Of a stretch of DNA of 64,000 nt, positions 52,482 through 63,836 are shown in pieces. Numbering within the stretch: the stretch's first letter is position 1; each line of letters begins with the position of its first letter. A program made the position numbers and the translations under genes. The notes below the pieces were generated by a model. It was not told the DNA's origin, did no database searches, and was given only the letters and a program-made list of their open reading frames with translations. This DNA is from Argyresthia goedartella (lineage: Eukaryota > Arthropoda > Insecta > Lepidoptera > Argyresthiidae). The stretch lies in assembly GCA_949825045.1 (NCBI GenBank), contig OX463813.1:8556001-8620000 (forward strand). Direction: 5' to 3'.

Positions 52482-53317
52482 AGCGCTAGAGGGCGCTGCA
52501 ACGTAAACATCGTACAAAATGTACCTCCGTGAAAATAATTAAATAAAAAATAATAACAAGACGAATATATAGTAAACATTTGTGTAATAGTGTAAACCAA
52601 GTGATATGCTATACATATACTATAAAAATATGATAATAAATGTGATATAAATGTGAAAATTTACACTTTAAATCAACTTTATAGACAGTACAGCAGTGAA
52701 CAAAACCAAGGTGTCAAACAAGCTAAAATTATTCAAAATTCACTACATAACAATACCAATATGTAAATTAAACTCAAACAAACTTAAAACTCAGTGAATA
52801 AACACGCAAAATCTGGACATAAGTGATAAATCGCGTCAGTGCAAAGTCCATTAACGACATAGCACACTCATCTTCCACGCTGCATCTACACCGCAATACT
52901 TACATACCAATTTTTCATCAAGTGTTATTCAATACTTGATAGCCGAAACGGTTAAGGAGGCTGTCTTCGCAACACAGTGGAGGACCTATGGTTCGTTACC
53001 TATCCCCAGGTTTATAATTTTTTTATTTTTTTATTTTTTGGTGAACGAGCACATTACGCATAGGAAGGAAAATTATACCAAGTGCAATCGTCATGTCATT
53101 ATATGGAATAAAAAGAAAGTAACAAAAATAACCTAAAATAAACACCGAAAACTAATCACCAACGCCAATTAGTGACAAAGATCATAACGACATCTAGCAG
53201 AAAATTGAAGAACAACGTGTGCCCTAAGATCTACATAGTTAACAACCTTTCACAAAAACTCAACAGAGGGCGCTACAGTCGTTGTGCTGTTTTGAGGCCT
53301 AGTTAGAGATTATAGAG
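52482..53317 (+). other. 5' UTR of element I
   Basis: 836 bases without a credible ORF. In this element group it would contain the internal promoter; I see no specific motif I can defend. Confidence 0.6.
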
Positions 53318-54617
53318 ATGAACCACAACTACATGAACCTCGAACGAACTAAAAACTCAAAAATGGCTATATGTGCAAGCTGCAATCAAGAAATAGGCAA
53401 CAAACAACTAATGAAATGCCATATCTGCAAAAGAGAATACGACCTTACCTGTGCTAATGTTAGTGAAAAAATATATTACCTTTCTTTCCACCCTGTCAAC
53501 CAACAACCAAGAGAATGGAAATGCCCAAGTTGTATCTGCAAACAACCTAGGAATAACAACGACAATACACCCATTAGACACACCTATGCACCGATTCCTG
53601 AAAAACAGTTAGATGACGCGAATGCAAATATTACTCAGCGCAGACAACCAAAGAAAAAGTTGGAAAACATGAGTTTCCCAGGCTTTCTGAATGATACCGA
53701 CGAATCATCATGTGAAAGAATAATAGACGAGAATTTATTTGGAGATACCATACTCGATTCACAAATGGAAAATTCCGGGATAATCGGCAAAATAAGTGTG
53801 CTTCTCGACACCAAGCTATTGAAAAACAACTCAAAAATAGTCGAGGAAATTAAGACTGAAATTAAGTCACTGTTACAGCAAGAGATACAAATTGCAATAA
53901 AAAACTTAAAAATAGAAATAGACAATAACATTGGCACTTTAAAATTAGACCAAGATGAATCAAACCAGCAAATTGGAAAACTAATAGGTCGAATCAGTTT
54001 AATAGAGGAACAACTGTCTACCCTGAAAGAAGAAATAAGATACAGTACATCATCAACAAATGCCCAGATCGGAAACTGCTCCCAAAAGTGACCATACAAA
54101 GACAATAATCCTATACGGTTAAGATCAACCTAATTGGGAAGATGAAAACGAACTCTTCAGAAGAATCACCTATATATTTAGGGACATCCTGGATGTTAAT
54201 ATAGACGGATACATTGAAGATCTACGTAGATTGGGTCGCAGAGGAAACAGAAGACCAGTAGCTATTGAACTGATAAGCAAGAGAATGGCTAAGTACATCA
54301 TTGACAACAAGCAGTACTTTAGGACTGCAGGTTTGAGCCTCTCTACTTTTTTAGATGAGGAATCGCTTAAACAAAGGAAAAACCTAGTCAGAACACTCTG
54401 CGAGGCACGGAAAGAAGGCAAACACGCGATCATCCGCAACAACCATCTCCTGATCAACGGGAAGCCATATCTGGACACAACATCAAACACAATACCACTC
54501 ACAAATAGAGCCATGCCCGCCGACGACAAAACTTCAGCAACAAATCACGTCAATGAAAGGACAACCTTCCAAGATACAAACTCATCCATTGATAATAGCC
54601 ATAACTTTCGTAACTAG
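53318..54617 (+). pseudogene. ORF1 of element I: PHD-like finger, coiled coil, RRM-like end; broken
   Basis: Frame 53318-54091 (257 codons) has a PHD-like zinc finger at residues 19-70 (ICASCNQEIGNKQLMKCHIC, then YDLTC and WKCPSCIC), an acidic middle, and a coiled coil (LLQQEIQIAIKNLKIEIDNN, LIEEQLSTLKEEI). It ends in TGA at 54089-54091. The rest is in another frame: WEDENELFRRITYIFRDILD, RRPVAIELISKRMAKYI and HAIIRNNHLLINGKPY to 54617, with an extra TAA near 54119. PHD fingers are typical of ORF1 in CR1-like elements and may bind chromatin; that role is inferred. Confidence 0.82.
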
Positions 54618-57502
54618 CTCAAGTTTACTATATCAAAATGTAGGAGGCTTAAAACACAACATACCTCTGATAGAGACAGACTCTTTCATTAAGAAAAATA
54701 CTATTTTATGTGTTAGTGAAACGTGGTTGTCAGAAAAGGAGATAGATCTTGTGAAAATTACAGGTTACAAACCAGCTTCCTATTTTTGTAGAAAGCACCA
54801 TATTCGTGGAGGTGTGGGTATATATGTTAGGGAAAACCTAGATTTTGTTGAACTGCTCGATATACCTAAAATGTCTACATACCGAAATGGCTTTCGAAGT
54901 CTGTGGCATTGAAGTCCCTTCGTGAAATATAATAATTATCATAATATACTAACCTAATAGCTCCAGAAAGAAAGATCTCTTTCATAATTCGTTAGGAAAG
55001 CTCTTGCAGGCTGTACAACAAAAATACAAAAAGAAAACCATTATAGTAGGTGGTGACTTCAACGTAAATATGTTAGTAGCGACCCCAGCCCGCTTAAGAC
55101 TAATAGACCTCTTCAGAAGTTTCGATTTCCACCTGAAAAATCACGAACCAACTAGAATTACATCAGAAACAAGCACTTGCATAGACCTTGTTTTCACCAA
55201 TTTCAGCCAAATCAATACAACAGTAACCACTACAGAATTCGGGTTATCTGACCATAGAGGTGTTACAATTTCCATACCCATAGCTATCACAAACACACAT
55301 CAAGAGCCAAAAACATGGCATACATATAAGAGAACTTTTAGCGAGTTAAATACTCAACTATTTATCTCAGAGCTAGGTAAGATAAATTGGGGTAATATTC
55401 TGGTAGACTCAGCAGACGTTAACGAAAACTTCAACAATTTTCACATCATAATAAAACAAAAATTAGACCAATGCATCCCAAAAGTTAAAGTAAAACTGAA
55501 AAAGGAAAACACTAAAACATGGATAACCAAGGGCATCAGAAAATCATGCCAGCATAAACGCCTATTAAGAATCCTAACATCACAAACAAAAAATGCAATT
55601 CTTAAAAATCACTATAGAGAATATTCGAATACTTTAAAAAAGGCAATCATTATATCTAGAAAACTACACTACATAACAATACTTAAAAACTCTAAAAACT
55701 TAACTAAAACTGTGTGGCAAGTAGTAAAAGATACTGCGAACAAACATCGGAAAATGAACAGGGCTAACATCGAACTTCTGGACGGAAACAACCTGATAAA
55801 CAACCCACAAAAAATTGCAAACACTTTTAACAATTATTTCCGGTCTATAGGCGAAAACTCAAATCTCACACATCCCTCGACACCACCGCCTGGGCGACCT
55901 GTATTATCACCGCTCAAAAACTCTTTTTATATTCATCCTGTAACCGAAAAAGAAGTCTACCTAATTATAAAAAAATTAAAGAATAAAAACAGCGCAGGTT
56001 TCGACGACATTCCTACATCACTATTAAAAAAGTGCCCTCAATTCCTAGCCGCTCCACTAACATACCAGATTAATCAATCGTTTAATTCCGGCTGCTTTCC
56101 TGATTTGCTAAAAAAGTCAATAATTCGACCATTACACAAAAAATATTCTAAACGAAATACCGATAACTATCGCCCAATCGCCCTTCTGTCCTCACTTGCT
56201 AAGATTTTCGAAACCGCTATGTATAACAAGCTCTATGCTTTTTGCGAAAAATTTAATGTTTTTGACGATAATCAATACGGCTTTAGGAAATCGAGGTCGA
56301 CAACACTAACCGTTTTCAAATACATAAATAACGTCTTACACGCATTAAACGATGGAAAAAACGGAATAGGCATTTTACTAGACATGAGCAAAGCTTATGA
56401 CCGGGTGCTATACAATATCTTGCTACAAAAACTATCAGGTATCGGCGTACGTGGCATAGCCCTCAAATGGTTCGAATCTTACTTAGACAATCATACACAA
56501 CATGTAGAAATAGACCATCACAACCACCTCACAGGTGAGATCGCCAAAGTCAAGTCTGAAACAGTGAATGTACACAAATCAATTCCACAAGGCAGTTCTC
56601 TGGGGTGCTTGCTGTTTCTGATATATATAAACGACCTTCCTAAAGTAATAGATAACTCTTGCACTCTGTTCGCTGATGACACCTCAGTTTTAATCCCAGG
56701 CAATGACGCCCACATCCTAAACAACCATCTACACTCCACATTCAATACAATAGTAAATTGGCTTGAGGACCATAATCTAGACATAAACCTAAATAAAACT
56801 AAACTAATTCAGTTTCATCCATATCAAAGAACACCTTTAGAGATAAGTTTTTCATTTAAAAATAAGCCAAGTGAATGTGTCAATACCTACTGCCTCTTAG
56901 TAATTCACATAGACTCGTACCTAAACTGGAAACAACACATCAGAAAATTGAGCTCTAAATTATCTGGCTTTACCTACGCCCTATATGAAATAAAAAAGGC
57001 TACCGATTTAGAAACCGCCAAGAAGGCTTACTATGCCTACGCACATTCCCAGCTTCAATATGGCATCATACTATGGGGCAAGTGTGTTGACATACAAAAA
57101 ATCTTTATCTTACAAAAAAAATGCATAAGAATATTGGCTCATATAGACCAAATGACCAGCTGTCGACCTTATTTCAAGATCTTCAAAATTCTCACCTTAA
57201 CTTCAATATATATTTTGGAATTATCATTATTTGTTAGGAAAAACCGACATATGTTCCCTATTCGAGAGCGCCCTGTAAATCTCAGACCCCGCCCAAGATT
57301 AGCTGCAACTGATTCTAACTTAGTATTAGTAGACACAGGCCCTTATAATATGTGTGTCAAAATATATAATCACCTACCACCTACTATAAAAGAAACAGAA
57401 AATTTTAAAAGGTTTCAGAATATTTTAAAGAAATTCTTGATAGAAAATGCCTTTTACAGCCTTCAGGAGTTTTATGATTATGAATATGACCTATGTCCTT
57501 AA
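54553..57502 (+). pseudogene. ORF2 of element I: endonuclease-reverse transcriptase, one broken stretch
   Basis: Starts at ATG 54553, overlapping ORF1 by 65 bases. Endonuclease: LLYQNVGGLKHN (Asn), LCVSETWLSEKE (Glu). Between about 54880 and 54990 the frame shifts and two stops occur. It resumes by 55004 with IIVGGDFNVNML, CIDLVFTNF and GLSDHRGV. RT: TDNYRPIALLSSLAKIFE, YGFRKSRSTTLTVF, ILLDMSKAYDRVLYN, SIPQGSSLGCLLFL and FADDTSVLI (near 56670). The C-terminus ends IYNHLPPTIKE, FYSLQEFYDYEYD. From 55004 to 57502 it is open (832 codons). One lesion cluster in the endonuclease is the only coding damage seen in ORF2. Confidence 0.9.
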
Positions 57503-57817
57503 TAACTTAATTTGAAATAAAAAAAAAAAAATACAATCATTGATTACTTACCTATATTTATTCGTATTATATAATTTTATTAAGTGAAATCTCAGAAAAT
57601 TAGAAAATTTTTACCTATAACTGATATATATATATATATATATATAATAGAATATAATAGCCATGCCTTGATACCTTAGACCTAAGTAAAAAATAATAAT
57701 ATTGCAATGCCCTTGCAGGGCGCATGTACTGGGACTAAATTTAATCTTGACATCTTGTACTTGTACATATGTATACCACATGTAAGCGATGAATAAATGA
57801 AATGAAATGAAATGAAA

Positions 57818-58360
57818 TGGACCTTGAATGAAAACTTAGGATCAAAGTGGGAATTCGAAGATGCTCTGAATACTTTAAACAAACGCTGGGCCATCATCGA
57901 TACCACACACTGGCAAATCGAAAGCGACTTGTATGAAATTTGAAGTATGAGCAATCATTCAACAAAAACGAAAAAATGTACCTTCAGACAAGACAACACC
58001 GAAGATCGACATACCAACTTTCAGCGGGAGTTTTCACCAGTGGAACTCGATCAAAGATATTTTCAATGAGGCTATCCACAACAACCGTTCAATGTTTAAC
58101 GCCCAGAAAATGCAATTTCTGAAGAGCAAGATGCAAGGTGAAGCTTGAAAATACCTTCAACGATTATAAATAATTTATCAACGATAACGAAGATCTAGGT
58201 CACATGCGTGAATGCACAAGTAACGAGACACCTAACTGCTACTTACCCCACCATTGTGTGCGACGCGAGGATTTGTCGACTACGTCACTGCGCGTAGTGT
58301 TCAACGCGTCGGCGAAATCTTCCACGGGGTACAGTCTCAATGACTTGACACATACACACA
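57818..58360 (+). pseudogene. BEL/Pao gag C-part joined to RT start (element J, right piece)
   Basis: Continues gag after element I: KWEFEDALNTLNKRWAIIDT, then frame changes through IFNEAIHNNRSMFNAQKMQF (58050-58110). At about 58200 it jumps to pol: LGHMRECTSNETPNCYLPHH and LRVVFNASAKSSTGYSLNDL, the BEL RT start, then a CA-rich run at 58345-58370. Zinc knuckles and protease are missing, so J was already a deletion derivative. It is the second such gag-to-pol join here after 8126-8742. Confidence 0.82.
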
Positions 58361-58444
58361 CACAAACACAGTAGGTTATTTTTCACCTCAGTATTCCGCG
58401 ATATGGACCCGCTGTTCGAAAGTTCGAAGGACCATAAAGAAATA

Positions 58445-58530
58445 TACGGGACACCGCACATTTTCCCAATTCAGCTGTCCTGAGCGGCCGCGCAGGACTG
58501 CTGAATTGGGAAAATGTGCGGTGTCCCGTA
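58445..58530. repeat. 86-bp hairpin with 31-bp perfect arms
   Basis: Arms 58445-58475 and 58500-58530 are perfect complements. The 24-base loop pairs further (GTCCTG with CAGGAC) and contains GCGGCCGC. It directly precedes the minisatellite. Confidence 0.95.
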
Positions 58531-58535
58531 CAGCC

Positions 58536-58865
58536 AGCGAGTCGAGTAATGCGCAACCCACTTGATCAGCTAGGAGTGGCGTCGCGCCGGAAATATCACA
58601 TGGCTAGCGAGTCGAGTAATGAGCGTCGCCCCGGAAATATCACATGGCTAGCGAGTCGAGTAATGAGCAACCCACTTGATCAGCTAGGAGTGGCGTCGCG
58701 CCGGAAATATCACATGGCTAGCGAGTCGAGTAATGAGCGTCGCCCCGGAAATATCACATGGCTAGCGAGTCGAGTAATGAGAAACCCACTTGATCAGCTA
58801 GGAGTGGCGTCGCCCCGGAAATATCACAACGCTAGCGAGTCGAGTAATGAGCAACCCACTAGCTG
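58536..58865 (+). repeat. higher-order minisatellite (70 + 44 bp = 114 bp)
   Basis: AGCGAGTCGAGTAATG recurs at 58536, 58606, 58650, 58720, 58764 and 58834: spacings 70, 44, 70, 44, 70. The long unit carries an extra CCACTTGATCAGCTAGG stretch. The 137-codon frame over it is a by-product of the repeat. Confidence 0.93.
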
Positions 58866-58966
58866 TGTGAACTTTTGGCACCCGACATTAAAAAAATATA
58901 TTTTTTGTTGCGTTTTTCGAAAGATATAGATATGTAGTGGATAGTAGTAAAATAAATTTCGTTAGC

Positions 58967-61900
58967 AGTAACTCAAAAAAAAATATGATGACAAAAAATC
59001 TTAGCCCCCGAAATTTGAAAAATCAAGTTTTTTCAGATATTTATTATGATTAATCGTTAGTAGTGGATTTTTTTGCAATTTAATTAGTTTGTAGTAAAAC
59101 AGAAAAAAATATAAAAAATAAAAACATTTTTTAGATTTTTCCAAAACGATTTGTATGACCTAAATTCTATTACGAAGGCCTAACGATTACTAGCAAAGCT
59201 AGAATTGACTGAGGAAGGTTCGTAGAAGTTTGTAGTGGATTAATTTTTAATAGTAGTAATATCCTTTTTTTATTAGAAGTGATAACGTTAAAAAAAACTG
59301 GTTGAGTCGTCATTTTTACTGAATAATTCTCCTTCAAAAGGATATACGATTACTACAAACGATAAAATTTACTGAGGAAGGTTCGTAGAAGTTTGTAGTG
59401 AAATAATATTTGACAGTAGTTGCATTGTTTTAAAATTAGAAGTGATAAAGTAAAAAAAACTGGTTTGGTCGTCATTTTTACTGAATAATTCTTGTTCAAA
59501 AGGATATACGATTACTACAAATGGTAGAATTGATTGAGGAAGGTCCGTAGAGGTTTGTAGTGAATAAATTTTTGATAATAGTAGTATTTAAAAAAATAAG
59601 AAGTAATAAAGTAAAAAAAAAACTGGTTAGTTTGTCATTTTTACTGAATGTATCTCGTTGAAAAGGATTTATGATTACTACAAACGAAAGAATGAACATA
59701 AGCAGGTTCGTACAGGTTTGTAGTGAAATAATTTTTGATAGTAGTTGCATACTTTTAAAATTAGAAGTGATAAAATAAAAAAAATTGGTTTGATCGTCAT
59801 TTTTACTGAATAATTATCGTTCAAAAGTATATACGATTACTACAAACGAAATAATGAACAGAAGAAGGTCCGTAGAGGTTTCTGGTGAATGAATTTTTGA
59901 TATTAGTTGCATTGTTTTAAATTAGAAATGGTTAAGTAAAAAAAAATTGTTTGGTTGTCATTTTTACTGAATAATTCTAGTCCAAATGAATATACGATTA
60001 CTACATACGGAAGAATGAACAGAGGATGGTTTGTAGAGGTGTGTAGTGAAAGAATTTTTGGTGGTAGTTGTATTGTTTTAAAATTAGAAGTGATTAAGTA
60101 AAAAACAACTGGTTTGGTCGTCATTTTTATTGAATAATTCTCCTTCAAAAGGATATACGATTACAACAAATAAAAGAATGAACAGAGAAAGGTTCGTAGA
60201 GATTTGTAGTGAATGAAATTTTGATAGTAGATGCATTGTTTTAAAATTAGTAGTGATTAAGTAAAAAAAACTGGTTTGGTCGTCATTTTTTTGAATAATT
60301 CTCGTTCAAACGAATATACGATTACTACAAACAAAAGAATCGAAAGAATGAACAGAGGAAGGTTTATAGAGGTTTGTAGTGAAATATTTTTTATAGTAGT
60401 TGTATTGTTTTAAAATTAGAAGTGATTAAGTAAAAAAAAATGGTTTGGTCGTCATTTTCATTGAATAATTCTCCTTCAAAAGGATATACGATTACTACAA
60501 ATGGTAGAATTGACTGAGGAAGGTCCGTAGAGGCTTTTAGTGAAAGAATTTTTAATAATAGTTGCATTGTTTTAAAATTAGAAGTGATAAAGTAAAATAA
60601 ACTGGTTATGTCGTCATTTTTACCGAATGAATTTCTTTCATAAGGATATACGATTACTACAAACGGAAGAATGAACAGAGGAAGGTTTGTAGAGGTTTGT
60701 AGTAAATGAATTTTTGATAGTAGTTGCATTCTTTTAAAATTAGAAGTGATAAAGTAACAAAAAAACTGGTTTTTATCGTCATTTTTACTGAATGATTTTC
60801 GTTCAAAGGGATTTACGATTACTACAAATGAAAGAATGAACAGAGGAAGGTTCGTGGAGGTTTGTAATGAAATAAATTTTGATAGTTGTTGATAGTTGTT
60901 GAAATAAGAAGTGATTAAGTAAAAAAAAACTAGTTTGGTTGTCATTCTTAGTGAATAATTCTAGTCCAAAGAAATATACGATTACTACAAACCAAAGAAT
61001 GAACAGAGGAAGGTTTGTAGAGGTTTGTTGTGAAAGATTTTTGATGGTAGTTGCATTGTTTTAAAATTAGAAGTGATTAAGTAAAAAAAAACTGGTTTGG
61101 TCGTATGTTTATTGAATAATTCTCCTTCAGAAGGATATACGATTACAACAAACAGAAGCATGAACAGAGGAAGGTTCGTAGAGGTTTGTAGTGAAAGAAT
61201 TTTTGATAGCATTGTTTTAAAATAAGAAGTGATTAAATAAATTAAAACTGGTTATGTCGTCATTTTTACTGAATGATTTTCTTTCATAAGGATATACGAT
61301 TACTACAAATGAAAGAATGAACAGAAGAAGGTTTGTAGACGTTTGTAGTGAAAGAATTTTCGAAAGTGGTTGCATTGTTTTAAAATTAGAAGTGATTAAT
61401 TTAAAAAAAAAATGGTTTGGTCGTAATTTGTATTGAATAATTCTCGTTCAAACGAATATACGATTAGCACAAACAAAAAAATGAACAGAGGAAGGTTTGT
61501 AGACGTTTGTAGTGAAATAATTTTTGAAAGTTGTTGCATTGTTTTAAAATAAGAAGTGATTAATTTAAAAAAAACTGGTTTGGTCGTAATTTTTATTGAA
61601 TAATTCTCCTTCAAAAGGATATACGATTACAACAAACCAAAGAATGAACAGAGGAAAGTTCGTAGAGGTTTGTAAGTGAATGAATTTTTGATAGTAGTTG
61701 CATTCTTTCAAAATTAGAAGGGATTAAGTGAAATAAACTGGTTTTATTGAATGATTCTCCTTCAAAAGGATATACAATTACTACAAACGGAAGAATGAAC
61801 AGATAAAAGTTCGTAGAAGTATGTAGTGAATTAATTTTTGATATTAAATGTATTTAAAAAAAATAAGAAGTAAAAAAGTAAAAAAAAACTGGTTAGTTTT

Positions 61901-62130
61901 TCATTTTTACTGAATGATTCTCGTTCAATAGGATTTATGATTACTACAAACGAAAGAATTAACAAAGGCAGGTTCGTACAGGTTTTTAGTGTAAGAAGTT
62001 TTGATAGTAGTTGCATACTTTTAAAATTAGAAATAAAAAAAATGGTTTGTTCGTCAATTTTACTAAATAATTCTCGTTCAAAAGCATATACGATTACTAC
62101 AAAAGAAATAATGAACAGAGGAAGGTGTAG
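58967..62130 (+). repeat. satellite array, right arm (about 160-bp units)
   Basis: Unique end 58967-59190, the complement of 46520-46740, then roughly 18 units. Typical blocks: GGTTTGTAGTGAA, TTTTAAAATTAGAAGTGAT, AACTGGTTTGGTCGTCATTT and GATATACGATTACTACAAAC. Unit spacing measured at GATTACTACAAA is about 160-165 bp. Units differ from one another by point changes and small indels, so the array is not freshly amplified. Long minus-strand frames across it (such as 60945-60391) are repeat artefacts. Confidence 0.9.
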
Positions 62131-62729
62131 TTTTTCTTTTCTTATTTTAAAATAATGCAACTACTATCAAAAATTCATTCACTACAAACCTCTACGAACT
62201 TTTATCTGTTCATTCTTCCGTTTATAGTAATCGTATATCCTTTTGAAGGAGAATTATTCAATAAAAATTACGACCAAACCAGTTTTTTTTAAATTAATCA
62301 CTTCTATTTTTAAAACAATGCAACAACTTTCAAAAATTCATTCACTACAAACGTCTACAAACCTTCCTCTGTTCATTCTTTTGTTTGAAGTTATCGTATA
62401 TTCGTTTGAACGAGAATCATTAGATAAAAATTACGATCAAACTTTTTTTTTTATATATTAATCACTTCTAATTTTAAAGCCATGCAACCACTTTCGAAAA
62501 TTCTTTCACTAAAAACGTCTACAAACCTTCCCCTGTTCATTTTTTCGTTTGTAGTAATCGTAAATTCGTTTGAACGAGAATTATTCAGTTAAAATGACGA
62601 CCAAACCAGTTTTTTTACTTAATCACTTCTAATTTTAAAACAATACAACTACTATCAAAAATTCACTCACTATAAACCTCTACGAACCTTCCTCAGTCAA
62701 TTCTTCCGTTTGTAGTAATCGTATATCCT
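62131..62729 (-). repeat. satellite units in inverted orientation
   Basis: At about 62130 the array switches strand within a unit (AGGAAGGTGTAGTTTTTC) and about four units follow inverted, up to the insertion of element G. Confidence 0.88.
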
Positions 62730-63836
62730 CGACCTATTATCCTATTGACCTCGAGAATGTGAAAGACTGGGCCTTATCATACGGTTTGTTGGTAAACCCG
62801 ACCAAATCACAAGCCATGCTTTTAGGTACCAGGCACACGCTTTCCTTGATACAAAAACATATTGTTCCTGTGTTATATAATGGCATCACAATAGAGTATA
62901 CAGATCAGGCGAAAAACCTTGGGGTTATTTTTGACAACCTGCTGTCTTGGTCTCCACATGTCAGCGAGGTGAGCAGACGGGTCTTTGCGTCTTTTCACTC
63001 CCTCAGGCGTTTGCAGTACTTCTTGCCACGGCAGACCAAAATCACCCTTGCTCAGTCCCTTCTTCTGCCGCTAATCGACTACGCCGATGTCTGTTGGGCG
63101 AGCGCGAACGAAGATCTACTGAACAAACTCGAACGACTTCAGAATCTTGGGATTCGGTTTATCTTCGGGTTGCGCAAATTCGACCATGTTTCTCAATATC
63201 GCAAAGAATTGGGGTGGCTTCCAATTCGTCGTCGCCGAGACACTCATATTCTCTCTTATCTTTTCAATATATTGAAAAACCCGCGCTACCCCAGCTACCT
63301 TCGAGAACGCTTTGAGTATCTCTTTTCAGGAGATCGGCACCGGAGATCTCACACGGTCTCATTCTTAGCCACTCCAAGGCATAACACCTCGGCATATGAA
63401 CACTCATTCAGGCTGCAGGCGGTCCGACTGTGGAACGCACTACCTTGCACTATAAGAGACATTCCCACTATTATCTCTTTCAAAAACCGGGTAAAAGAGC
63501 ACTTCCTCTCTCTTTCGTGAGAGTTATAGTATGTAGGTATATCATTATAATATATAAACTATATTTGCAGGTACATATATGTATGTATTGTATTTAGTAG
63601 TCTGGTATATAAGTATTTTATTTTCCGTATTTTATATTATATGTATTTTAGTATAAATTAGATATTAGATATTGTACACTGCCTACCCATTCATGATACA
63701 TTTCCCTTTCATGCCTTGGTTTTCTGGAAAAAATCTCTTTTTAGAGATAAGCTCGCCTTTGTACATATGATTTCTCCTAATGTTACCTTTTAAATTGAAT
63801 ATGTGTGTGCAATAAAGAATTATGAAAAATTATGAA
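62730..63836 (+). mobile_element. 5'-truncated non-LTR fragment G inserted in the satellite
   Basis: A 7-bp target duplication ATATCCT flanks it (62723-62729 and 63837-63843). The 3' UTR contains AGAGATAAGCTCGCC and GTGCAATAAAG, then an AATTATGAAA-type tail. Only the last part of ORF2 is present. Confidence 0.9.
62759..63520 (+). CDS. RT thumb and C-terminal domain of element G
   Basis: 253 open codons. GLLVNPTKSQAMLLGTRH, AKNLGVIFDNLLSWSPHVSE and LRRLQYFLPRQTKITLAQSL are the region after the RT active site in CR1/Jockey-group proteins. The C-terminal domain reads LQNLGIRFIFGLRKFDHVSQ, LGWLPIRRRRDTHILSYLFN and VRLWNALPCTIRDI. The catalytic Asp pair is upstream of the truncation, so no activity. 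The first Met is only the first in the frame. An undamaged reading frame suggests a fairly recent insertion. Confidence 0.87.
   Translation: MKDWALSYGLLVNPTKSQAMLLGTRHTLSLIQKHIVPVLYNGITIEYTDQAKNLGVIFDNLLSWSPHVSEVSRRVFASFHSLRRLQYFLPRQTKITLAQSLLLPLIDYADVCWASANEDLLNKLERLQNLGIRFIFGLRKFDHVSQYRKELGWLPIRRRRDTHILSYLFNILKNPRYPSYLRERFEYLFSGDRHRRSHTVSFLATPRHNTSAYEHSFRLQAVRLWNALPCTIRDIPTIISFKNRVKEHFLSLS

Larger units (their letters stand above)
52482..57817 (+). mobile_element. full-length non-LTR retrotransposon I (5,336 bp) with target duplication
   Basis: Flanked by TGGAC at 52477-52481 and 57818-57822 inside BEL-J gag. 5' UTR 52482-53317, ORF1, ORF2, 3' UTR with a TA microsatellite (57626-57648) and an ATGAA tail (57790-57817). 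Both ORFs are broken, so full length but inactive. Confidence 0.92.

Noticed and set aside
58536..58865. A CRISPR array
   Set aside because: Eukaryotic context, unit lengths 70 and 44 bp with no short repeat/unique spacer structure.
58516..58929. 137-codon plus-strand ORF
   Set aside because: It is the translation of the 70/44-bp minisatellite; repeat periods and starts explain the open frame.
60391..60945. 184-codon minus-strand ORF and its neighbours (61396-61614, 61831-62160, 62243-62461)
   Set aside because: All are translations of the 160-bp satellite unit (KPVFFYLITSNFKTMQ repeated).
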